Source: Methylococcaceae bacterium
Lineage (GTDB): Bacteria > Pseudomonadota > Gammaproteobacteria > Methylococcales > Methylomonadaceae
Direction: 5' to 3'
DNA length: 12,823 bases
Assembly (NCBI GenBank): GCA_013140465.1
Contig: JABFST010000359.1
Coordinates: 1 to 12,823, forward strand
Shown here: one piece after another, positions 6,822-12,823 of the stretch
Position numbering within the stretch: position 1 is the first letter of the stretch
Layout: the number at the start of each line of letters is the position of its first letter
Program-made: the position numbers and the translations under genes
Notes under the pieces: generated by a model
Seen by the model: only the letters and a program-made list of their open reading frames with translations
Told to the model about the DNA's origin: nothing
The model's database searches: none

Positions 6822-6850
6822 ATGTAATCAATGGCGTATCAATTTGTCAA
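6822..6850 (-). promoter_or_regulatory. Candidate sigma70 promoter for the ATPase operon
   Basis: On the minus strand a perfect TTGACA (-35) lies at 6850-6845. After a 17-base spacer comes TTACAT at 6827-6822, a weak -10 matching TATAAT at 3 of 6 bases. Transcription would start near 6815, giving a short leader before the ATG at 6789. A second TTGACA at 6885-6880 has no -10 at the right distance. Confidence 0.4.
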
Positions 6851-6971
6851 ACGACAGCGGGTTGCTAGGGGGCGACCATTGTCAATCGTTCAGCTACATT
6901 GTTAAACTGCTTGGGATTATTTAGCTAGCGACACCAAAAGTCAACAAAGTAAACGCCGTGCCAGCATCTGC

Positions 6972-7112
6972 TTGTTGCCGCCACTACCGTATCGCCAGTT
7001 GCCGATTGGACGTTTGCGGGTGGACAGGCCGTGCGTACAAGTACGCGTGTTTGTAGATTCGATGGTGGCGTGTTTGCGGGGGATTTGGCGTTACGGTAAC
7101 TGCTGCGAACTT
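6972..7112 (+). pseudogene. Decayed lysR 3' fragment with internal deletion
   Basis: Plus-strand 6972-7035 aligns without gaps to lysR 1917-1980, about 55 of 64 bases matching by eye. From about 7040 to 7092 it aligns to lysR 2182-2235 with a 1-base deletion, and weaker similarity continues to about 7112. The intervening 200 bases of lysR are missing, so this is a broken, internally deleted copy with no open frame. The similarity may start slightly earlier, near 6950. It lies in the same orientation as the intact lysR, on the other side of the ATPase operon. Confidence 0.8.
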
Positions 7113-7364
7113 TCGGCAGCCTGAAACAGGTGTTCGCCAATTTCGGCCTTAAGCTAGGGTTTGCCCTACACAAGCGGGGTAGGTGTGAAGTCTTGCAGTT
7201 TTGGGTGCGCCATTACATTTTGTAAATGAGAATGGTTTTTAATAACCATTAATCCGATTTTAAATGGCACTGTAGTTTTAGGCTATTGGGTTTTTAATTT
7301 TCAAGTAAATATTACCTTTTATAGGATTTTATGGCGTTATGTCAGTTTAGCCGTAATACTAGCC
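7113..7364. other. AT-rich non-coding stretch before the pigment operon
   Basis: No convincing gene is visible. AATGGTT (7231-7237) and AACCATT (7244-7250) form a perfect 7-bp dyad with a 6-base spacer, preceded by a near-palindrome CATTACATTTTGTAAATG at 7211-7228. These may be operator sites for the downstream operon, but the regulator is unknown. The region becomes more AT-rich towards the promoter, as is usual upstream of a strongly controlled operon. Confidence 0.4.
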
Positions 7365-7394
7365 TTGCTTAAAAAAAGTGTTAAAATGCGCCGC

Positions 7395-7400
7395 TATAAT
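7395..7400 (+). promoter_or_regulatory. Consensus -10 box of the pigment operon promoter
   Basis: TATAAT at 7395-7400 is a perfect -10 element, 28 bases ahead of the first ATG of the operon. The best -35-like hexamer, TTGCTT at 7365-7370, is 24 bases away, which is too far. The usual -35 position is an A-run, so the promoter may need an activator or an UP-like element. The leader would be only about 20 bases. Confidence 0.45.
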
Positions 7401-7428
7401 TAATGCCCGTAATTGCAGGACGACCACA

Positions 7429-8199
7429 ATGAAGAAGCGGCTCAATTATTTTTGGCGGTTGTTTGCGACGGGGCTAAGTTTTACCGTATTTGGCGTGGGC
7501 GGTTTTTTGTTGTGGGTGCTGGTTTTTCCTGTTTTAAACTTGGTGCCTGGCAACCCTGCTAAAAAAATGCGCCGTGCGCAAAAATGTGTGCATTACAGCT
7601 TTTATGTCTTCATCGGCTTGATGCACCGGATTGGCATCATGACTTACGAAATTAATGGCTTAGAAAAATTGAACCGGCCTTCGCAGCTCATTTTGGCTAA
7701 CCATCCCACCTTGATCGATATTGTATTTTTGCTGAGCAGGATACCGTATGCCAGTTGCATTGTTAAAAAGAAACTATGCCACAATCCCTGCATGAAAGGC
7801 TCCATCGTCAATGCCGGGTATATCAGCAATGAAGATCCCGAAACGATGATCCATGCGTGCGCCGATTATTTAAGGGCGGGCGGCGCCATGATTATTTTTC
7901 CTGAAAGCACCCGCACCGTACCTTATAAAGACTATAAATTCCAGCGCGGCGCTGCGGCTATTGCGTTGTTGTCTGATGCCGTCGTTACGCCAGTGACGTT
8001 GTGTTGTGCGCCCAGCACTTTAACCAAGGCGGAAAAATGGTATCAGATTCCAGAGCGCCGTTTTCATCTGTCGATGACGGTAGGTGACGATATGCGTTTG
8101 GACGAGTTTCGGGCAATAGTCCCGCGCAGTATCGCAGTACGCAGGTTTAATGCCTATTTACAAGATTATTTTACGCAACAACGGGGACAGTGTGAGTAA
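7429..8199 (+). CDS. PlsC-family 1-acyl-glycerol-3-phosphate acyltransferase-like enzyme (aryl polyene cluster)
   Basis: This 256-residue acyltransferase has a hydrophobic N-terminal membrane anchor (about 12-40), the catalytic NHPTLID block (H92xxxxD97) and the substrate-binding FPESTRT motif (147-153, where Ser replaces the common Gly). Family members move an acyl group from a carrier protein or CoA to a lipid at the inner membrane. In aryl polyene clusters such enzymes probably join the polyene acyl chain to its lipid or glycerol-type anchor. AGGA at 7417-7420 supports the ATG at 7429; a GTG 17 codons upstream overlaps the promoter. It is the first gene of the operon and overlaps the following carrier-protein gene by 8 bases. 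Confidence 0.88.
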   Translation: MKKRLNYFWRLFATGLSFTVFGVGGFLLWVLVFPVLNLVPGNPAKKMRRAQKCVHYSFYVFIGLMHRIGIMTYEINGLEKLNRPSQLILANHPTLIDIVFLLSRIPYASCIVKKKLCHNPCMKGSIVNAGYISNEDPETMIHACADYLRAGGAMIIFPESTRTVPYKDYKFQRGAAAIALLSDAVVTPVTLCCAPSTLTKAEKWYQIPERRFHLSMTVGDDMRLDEFRAIVPRSIAVRRFNAYLQDYFTQQRGQCE

Positions 8200-8452
8200 G
8201 AATTTAGAAACTGAATTAAAGCAACTGATTATTGATGCGTTGGCTTTAGAAGACCTCAGCGTGGCTGATATTGATAGCGAAGATGCCTTGTTTAATGGCG
8301 GTTTTGAATTGGACTCCATTGACGCGCTGGAATTGGGTTTGGCTATCAGGAAAAAGTACGATGTACGGATTGATGCCGAAAATGATGATGTCGAAAAAAT
8401 ATTTGCATCTGTTGCACACCTGGCTGAATTTATTGAATCCAAGCGGGCTTAA
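8192..8452 (+). CDS. Acyl carrier protein 1 of the aryl polyene cluster
   Basis: This is an 86-residue acidic four-helix carrier protein. S42 in FELDSIDALEL is the phosphopantetheine attachment site. It would hold the growing aryl polyene chain or starter as a thioester. The start is taken as GTG at 8192, which follows a GGGGA site and overlaps the stop of the acyltransferase gene by 8 bases. An ATG 14 codons upstream would extend deep into that gene and adds a non-ACP-like sequence. It pairs with a second, clearly different carrier gene 7 bases downstream. Confidence 0.9.
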   Translation: MSKNLETELKQLIIDALALEDLSVADIDSEDALFNGGFELDSIDALELGLAIRKKYDVRIDAENDDVEKIFASVAHLAEFIESKRA

Positions 8453-8459
8453 GTAAAAT

Positions 8460-8708
8460 ATGAATAATCGCGACGAAGTCTTTGATGTAATTAAGACCAT
8501 TATGTTGGAAATGTTTGAGGTTGAAGAGGAAAAGGTTACTTTAGGTGCACGTTTGTATGAGGATTTGGATTTCGACAGTATCGATGCGGTTGATATGATC
8601 GTGAAACTGAAAGAAATCACCGGGCGGGAAGTCAGGCCCGAGGATTTTAAGTCTTCGCGCACGATAGCCGATGTTGTTGACGCGACCTGCAAGCTCATAC
8701 AGGAATGA
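8460..8708 (+). CDS. Acyl carrier protein 2 of the aryl polyene cluster
   Basis: This 82-residue carrier protein has the DSID phosphopantetheine motif (S40 in DLDFDSIDAVD). It differs from carrier 1 over most of its length, so the two probably serve different steps (starter loading and elongation, or different partner enzymes), as reported for paired carriers in aryl polyene systems. Seven bases separate it from carrier 1, and its TGA overlaps the ATG of the next gene (ATGA at 8705-8708). Confidence 0.92.
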   Translation: MNNRDEVFDVIKTIMLEMFEVEEEKVTLGARLYEDLDFDSIDAVDMIVKLKEITGREVRPEDFKSSRTIADVVDATCKLIQE

Positions 8709-9262
8709 GGCGCCGTTTGTTGGACAGCAGTGTTGGTCTGGTCCTTCTGTCCTATCCTTTTCTTGTTTATTGGGGTATCCATTTAGTGCAGCCTTGGCAG
8801 ATTGCCGCCGTGCTGTTGGTGATATTGGGCTTGCGGTTTTTATGTTCATCCGGCAGTAAACACGGCAATCGGGCGTTCATGGTAGGCGGGGTTTTGTACG
8901 GTATTTTTGCGGTTTGGCAGAATAGCGAAATCAGTTTGCGCTTCTATCCCGTCTGGGTGAATTTTAGCTTGTTGGCCCTATTCTGGGTGAGCCTTTATTT
9001 TCCGCCGCCCGTCGTCGAGCGTTTGGCGCGTCTACAGCATCCTGTTTTGTCTGCCCAAGCCATCCACTATACCCGCAAAGTGACCCAAGTCTGGTGCGTG
9101 TTTTTTGTCGCCAATGGTTTGCTTGCCTTAGGCACGGCGTTATGGGCCGAATTTTATTGGTGGAGTTTATATAACGGATGTATTGCATATCTGTTGATGG
9201 GGGCGTTGATGGGGGGTGAGTATTGGGTACGGCTTAAAAGGATGTCCGCAGATGCGGGCTGA
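8705..9262 (+). CDS. Small multi-span inner-membrane protein of the aryl polyene cluster
   Basis: This 185-residue protein is strongly hydrophobic, with five or six likely membrane helices at about 10-26, 31-47, 58-72, 80-98, 128-148 and 152-170, and basic loops between. It resembles the conserved unknown-function membrane protein (COG4648-type) found between the carrier and ligase genes in aryl polyene clusters. Its role is not known; membrane docking of the synthase or handling of the lipid-linked product are possibilities. The start overlaps carrier 2 by 4 bases and its end overlaps the ligase start by 11. Confidence 0.75.
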   Translation: MRRRLLDSSVGLVLLSYPFLVYWGIHLVQPWQIAAVLLVILGLRFLCSSGSKHGNRAFMVGGVLYGIFAVWQNSEISLRFYPVWVNFSLLALFWVSLYFPPPVVERLARLQHPVLSAQAIHYTRKVTQVWCVFFVANGLLALGTALWAEFYWWSLYNGCIAYLLMGALMGGEYWVRLKRMSADAG

Positions 9263-10952
9263 GCCAATGCCAAACTTACTTTCCCATTATGCTTTGCAGC
9301 CTGATGCAGACCTGCCGATGGCCTGTTGCCAAGGGCAATTGCTTAGCAGGGCCGATTTTTGTAAGCAGGTCGCAGGGCTTGCCGCCGTGCTGCGGCAGCA
9401 ACCCCAATCCGGCTACGCGTTGTTTTATGAACAGGCTTATCCTTTTGCCGTGATGCTGTTTGCTTTATGGCATTCGGACAAGAGCGTGGCGATAGCCGCT
9501 AACAATTGTCAGGCAAGTGCAGAAAATTTACGGCAACAAGGCTACTGTTTAGTAGGCGATTGGCCTTTAGGCTTGGCGCTTACGTTGCCCGATGCTGGGG
9601 GCGCAATGGCGTTGTCCGCATTAGATGCCCAACACAGCCAATTAACACTCTATACCTCAGGCTCATCAGGGCCCGCGCAAGCCATCACCAAAACCCTAGC
9701 GCAACTGCAAGCTGAGGTGGATGCCCTAGAGCGGCAATGGGGTGCGGGGCTTGCTGATGCCCAAGTGTTGGCAACTGTCAGCCATCAGCATATTTATGGT
9801 TTGTTGTTTAAAGTATTGTGGCCTTTGGCCTATCAGCGCATTTTCCATAGTGCCATTTATTTAAGCCCTGAAGCCTTGCTAAAAGCCGCAGCCGGGCGGC
9901 CTTCGTATTGGGTGGCGAGTCCGGCGCAATTAAAACGCTTGGATGAGTTGTCGCCTTGGGCCGAGATGAAGCCGTTAAAAGCCATTTTTAGTTCGGGTGG
10001 CGTGTTGGCACCTGAACTTGCCCAGCACATTGACAAGCAGGGCAGCCAGCAAGTCATCGACATTTATGGCAGTTCTGAAACAGGCGGCATCGCTTGGCGC
10101 AAGCCAGCCTGTGACGAATATTGGCAGCCTTTTCCGGGCGTGCGCATTGAGTTGGACGCGCATCAACAACTGGTGTTGCATAGCCCTTATTTGCCGGATG
10201 CCGAACCCTATGTTTTGCAAGACCAACTGGCCTTACAGCAAGACGGGCGTTTTAGCGTCTTAGGGCGGCAAGACCGGATTGTCAAAATTGAAGAAAAACG
10301 CCTGTCCTTGGACGAATTGGAGCGGGCCTTACAGCAGTCGGAGTTGGTCGATAACGCGCATTGCCGGATTTGGCAGGACAAACGTGAACGCGTTGCGGCG
10401 GTGGTTAGTTTGTCGGCACAGGGGATCGGCCTGATTAAGGCGTTAGGGCGTGGCGAGTTGGTCAAGCAGCTCAAAAGCCAGTTGCTGCGTCGCTTTGAAA
10501 AGGTGGTTTTGCCTAAAAAGTGGTTATTCGTGACGGCATTGCCTGTTTCAGCGCAGGGTAAAGTGGACTTAGCCCTGATAAACGGCTTATGGGCTTTTGA
10601 TAGCCGAAAATTTCCCCAATTGCAGTATCTCAACCAAGGTGATGACGGCGTGGAATTGTGTTTACGCGTGCAAGCAGACTTACGGTATTTTAACGGGCAT
10701 TTCCCCGAATACCCCATTTTGCCGGGGGTTGCCCAGTTGGCTTGGGTGCAAAGCTACGGCAAGCTATTTTTTCCTATCATCCAACCGTTTACGCGTATGG
10801 AAGCGGTCAAGTTTAAAAAAATAATCCATCCTGGCGATACGCTGACCCTTAAGCTCAATTGGAATGCGGATAGCGGAAAATTGTATTTTGATTATAGCTC
10901 TAGTGCTGATGCACATAGTTCCGGCAGGTTATTGTATGGGGCGGCAGCATGA
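9252..10952 (+). CDS. AMP-dependent acyl ligase fused to a hot-dog dehydratase-like domain
   Basis: This is a 566-residue two-domain enzyme. Residues 1-445 are an acyl-adenylating domain: YTSGSSG (134-140, ATP loop), IYGSSETGGI (271-280), GRQDRIVKIEEKRL (338-351) and the C-terminal lysine in PVSAQGKVDL (K437). Residues 465-566 are a FabZ/FabA-like hot-dog fold with YFNGHFPEYPILPG (479-492, H483). The ligase half should activate the aryl acid starter and load it on a carrier; the second half would dehydrate 3-hydroxyacyl intermediates. At the FabZ glutamate position stands Ala497, so its chemistry may differ. The ATG at 9252 follows AAGGA by 9 bases; ATG 9267 is an alternative. It overlaps genes on both sides. 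Confidence 0.88.
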   Translation: MRAEPMPNLLSHYALQPDADLPMACCQGQLLSRADFCKQVAGLAAVLRQQPQSGYALFYEQAYPFAVMLFALWHSDKSVAIAANNCQASAENLRQQGYCLVGDWPLGLALTLPDAGGAMALSALDAQHSQLTLYTSGSSGPAQAITKTLAQLQAEVDALERQWGAGLADAQVLATVSHQHIYGLLFKVLWPLAYQRIFHSAIYLSPEALLKAAAGRPSYWVASPAQLKRLDELSPWAEMKPLKAIFSSGGVLAPELAQHIDKQGSQQVIDIYGSSETGGIAWRKPACDEYWQPFPGVRIELDAHQQLVLHSPYLPDAEPYVLQDQLALQQDGRFSVLGRQDRIVKIEEKRLSLDELERALQQSELVDNAHCRIWQDKRERVAAVVSLSAQGIGLIKALGRGELVKQLKSQLLRRFEKVVLPKKWLFVTALPVSAQGKVDLALINGLWAFDSRKFPQLQYLNQGDDGVELCLRVQADLRYFNGHFPEYPILPGVAQLAWVQSYGKLFFPIIQPFTRMEAVKFKKIIHPGDTLTLKLNWNADSGKLYFDYSSSADAHSSGRLLYGAAA

Positions 10953-11683
10953 AAACCTGTGTGGTCATCCCCGTCTATAACCATCAAGAAGCGATAGTCC
11001 CTGTCATTGCTGCATTGCGGCCTTTTCAATTGCCGTGCCTGTTAATTAATGATGGCAGTTCCAACCAGTGTACAGAGGTATTGCGGGAGCTAGCTGCACA
11101 AGAACAGCACTGGCTGACCTTACATGAGCGCAGCCAGAATGGCGGCAAAGGCGCGGCGGTGATAACGGGCTTGCAGTTGGCGTTAAGCCTAGGCTTTACC
11201 CATGCCATCCAAATCGATGCCGACGGACAACATTGCTTGGATGACATCAGCCTATTTTTAGCCGCCAGTGCCGCCCATCCTGATAAATTAATTTTGGGTG
11301 CGCCGCGTTTTGATGGCAGTGCCCATAAAAAACGCCTTTATGGTCGCCAGTTCACCAATTTGTGGATATGGATTAACACCTTGTCGTTCGCGATTGCCGA
11401 TGGCATGTGCGGTTTCCGCTGCTATCCGTTGGTTGCTGTCGATAAAATAGTGCAAAGCACAAGACTGGGGCAACGCATGGATTTTGACATTGAGATCGTC
11501 GTGCGCCTGCATTGGCAGGGGGTCGGGGTCATCAATATTGGCACGGATGTGCGTTACCCCTTGGATGGCGTTTCCCATTTCAGGATGTTGCAAGACAACG
11601 TGCTGATTTCTAAAAAACACGCGCAATTGTTTCTGGGCATGTTGTGGCGCTTGCCTATCTTATTGTTAAGAAAATGCCGATGA
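10949..11683 (+). CDS. Family 2 glycosyltransferase of the aryl polyene cluster
   Basis: This 244-residue GT-A enzyme has the expected order: VVIPVYNHQE (5-14), INDGSS (33-38), QNGGKGAAVITG (63-74), IDADGQH (89-95, the metal-binding DxD region) and a later GQRMDFDIE (174-182). It resembles dolichol-phosphate-mannose-synthase-like inverting transferases and ends in a hydrophobic basic tail that could touch the membrane. In aryl polyene clusters a GT2 presumably adds a sugar or similar head group to the lipid anchor; the donor is unknown. It overlaps both neighbours with ATGA junctions (10949-10952, 11680-11683). Confidence 0.88.
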   Translation: MKTCVVIPVYNHQEAIVPVIAALRPFQLPCLLINDGSSNQCTEVLRELAAQEQHWLTLHERSQNGGKGAAVITGLQLALSLGFTHAIQIDADGQHCLDDISLFLAASAAHPDKLILGAPRFDGSAHKKRLYGRQFTNLWIWINTLSFAIADGMCGFRCYPLVAVDKIVQSTRLGQRMDFDIEIVVRLHWQGVGVINIGTDVRYPLDGVSHFRMLQDNVLISKKHAQLFLGMLWRLPILLLRKCR

Positions 11684-12603
11684 GCCACTGGGCGCAGCTT
11701 GAGGAAAGAGGCATCATCTGGGGCATGAAGTTTTTGTTGCGGGTGTACCTGATATGTGGGCGGCGCATTTTGCAAATCTTCTTATATCCCGTGGTGAGCT
11801 ATTATTGGCTAATCAACCGGACTGGACGACAAGCTAGCCGTGATTATTTGCGGCGGGTGGCGGCTATTTTACCTGACTACCCGCTGCGTGGATCGGCTCT
11901 TGACAGTTATGTGCATTTTGTCAGCTTTGCCAACGCCATTATCGACAAGCTGGCGGTATGGAGTGGTAAATCCACACTACAGGACATAGATTGTTATGGT
12001 CGTGAGGCTTTTATTGCCCAGCTTGGGCAAGGGCGCGGGGCGTTATTGCTGGGTTCGCATCTGGGCAATATAGAAGTGATGCGGGCTATTGCCAGTATGC
12101 GTACTGATATAACCGTCAATGTTTTAGTGCATACCAAGCACGCCCCCAAATTTAACGCCTTATTAAACCGCCATGCCATCAGCAACCGTGTCAACCTCAT
12201 GCAAGTGACCAGCACCAACGCGGCAACGGCTATGTTGTTGCAAGACAAGATAGAGGCCGGTGAATTGGTGGTGATTGCGGCGGACAGGACACCTGTGGGC
12301 GGGCTAGACCGTGCCTCACGCGCCCAGTTTTTGGGTGATCCGGCGTGGTTTCCGCAAGGCCCGTTCATCTTGGCGGCCTTATTAAAATGTCCGGTGTACA
12401 CGCTGTTTTGTTTAAAACACCAACATCGGCAAACCATATATTTTGATTGGTTTAGTGACGGCATCATATTGCCGCGCAAACACCGGGAAGCCGCTTTGCA
12501 GCAGTACATCCAGCAATACGCCGACCGCCTCCAGCACTATTGCTTAAAAGCACCGTTGCAATGGTTTAATTTCTACGATTTTTGGCAGCATGGCGATGAC
12601 TAA
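11680..12603 (+). CDS. LpxL/HtrB-like lipid acyltransferase of the aryl polyene cluster
   Basis: This 307-residue enzyme is related to the lipid A late acyltransferases. It has an N-terminal membrane anchor (about 17-45), the HxxxxE catalytic motif in LLGSHLGNIEV (H127, E132), VIAADRTPVGG, and ends near LQWFNFYDFW, close to the family ending. It would use a carrier-bound acyl chain, and is a good candidate for placing the polyene or a fatty acid on the glycolipid anchor. The ATG at 11680 overlaps the glycosyltransferase stop; a GTG 12 codons upstream has weaker support. Its end overlaps the ammonia-lyase start by 14 bases. Confidence 0.87.
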   Translation: MSHWAQLEERGIIWGMKFLLRVYLICGRRILQIFLYPVVSYYWLINRTGRQASRDYLRRVAAILPDYPLRGSALDSYVHFVSFANAIIDKLAVWSGKSTLQDIDCYGREAFIAQLGQGRGALLLGSHLGNIEVMRAIASMRTDITVNVLVHTKHAPKFNALLNRHAISNRVNLMQVTSTNAATAMLLQDKIEAGELVVIAADRTPVGGLDRASRAQFLGDPAWFPQGPFILAALLKCPVYTLFCLKHQHRQTIYFDWFSDGIILPRKHREAALQQYIQQYADRLQHYCLKAPLQWFNFYDFWQHGDD

Positions 12604-12823
12604 ACTACAGGTGAAAGTCGATGGCGGCCGATTGTGCATAGACGATATTTGCCATATCGCCAAGCGTAGCAAAGCCTTACAGCTGAGCGATGACGCGGGT
12701 TTTATCAAGCGTATCGACAAAGGTGCTGAGTTTGTCAACACCTTGTTGCGCGAGGAAGGGGTTATCTATGGCGTGACCACGGGTTATGGCGATTCCTGTA
12801 CCGTCCCTATCCCATTGGCGCAT
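12590..12823 (+). CDS. Aromatic amino acid ammonia-lyase (HAL/PAL/TAL family), N-terminal fragment
   Basis: Seventy-eight codons are open to the window edge; the full family length is about 500, so most of it, including the MIO cofactor loop, lies outside. The visible part has the family hallmark YGVTTGYGDS (60-69), where the Tyr is catalytic. In aryl polyene pathways this enzyme removes ammonia from tyrosine (or a related amino acid) to give a coumaric-type aryl acid for the ligase. Substrate selectivity cannot be read from this fragment. The start is ATG 12590 or 12596; the gene overlaps the acyltransferase end. Confidence 0.87.
   Translation, partial: MAMTKLQVKVDGGRLCIDDICHIAKRSKALQLSDDAGFIKRIDKGAEFVNTLLREEGVIYGVTTGYGDSCTVPIPLAH

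Noticed and set aside
6925..7173. A small minus-strand gene in the gap before the pigment operon
   Set aside because: The stretch aligns to lysR on the opposite strand, so the open frame is the shadow of a lysR remnant.
7211..7250. A Fur box upstream of the pigment operon
   Set aside because: AAATGAGAATGG resembles one half-site, but the other half does not match the 19-bp consensus.
11644..11682. Upstream GTG start for the LpxL-like acyltransferase
   Set aside because: The ATG at 11680 forms the same ATGA overlap seen at other junctions of this operon; the extension would overlap the glycosyltransferase by 40 bases.

Overview
The window looks like a gammaproteobacterial chromosome of moderate GC. 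The gene content fits a methylotroph-type or environmental gammaproteobacterium, but that is only a guess, because no rRNA, tRNA or taxon-specific marker is present. It splits into three blocks.

Block 1 (1-2263) is ordinary redox housekeeping. A truncated pyridoxamine-5'-phosphate-oxidase-like flavoprotein gene and an AhpD/carboxymuconolactone-decarboxylase-type peroxidase gene lie on the minus strand. A LysR regulator is divergent from the peroxidase gene, and the spacer between them carries nested dyads that look like its operator. The gap between the two minus-strand genes holds an 18-bp inverted repeat, a perfect 17-bp tandem repeat and a 9-bp hairpin.

Block 2 (about 2414-6850, minus strand) is a compact, visibly more AT-rich three-gene operon. 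It encodes a protein with in-frame 30-bp repeats and a Cys/His-rich tail, a helical protein with a duplicated AKWLERR motif, and an 898-residue protein with two KaiC/RecA-like P-loop domains. The first P-loop domain has all motifs; the second is altered. I recognise no named system. The operon sits between the intact lysR and a decayed, internally deleted copy of the lysR 3' half (6972-7112), so it looks like an inserted accessory island. It is the best candidate here for an undescribed system; a defence or signalling role is inference only.

Block 3 (7429-12823, plus strand) is the first part of an aryl polyene (xanthomonadin/flexirubin-like pigment) biosynthetic operon. It encodes a PlsC-type acyltransferase, two acyl carrier proteins, a small multi-span membrane protein, an AMP-ligase fused to a hot-dog dehydratase-like domain, a family 2 glycosyltransferase, an LpxL-like acyltransferase and the start of an aromatic amino acid ammonia-lyase. 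Most neighbours overlap by 4-11 bases, so they are probably translationally coupled. The expected roles are: the lyase makes an aryl acid starter, the ligase loads it on a carrier protein, ketosynthase-type enzymes (expected downstream, outside the window) extend it, and the transferases attach the polyene to an outer-membrane lipid.
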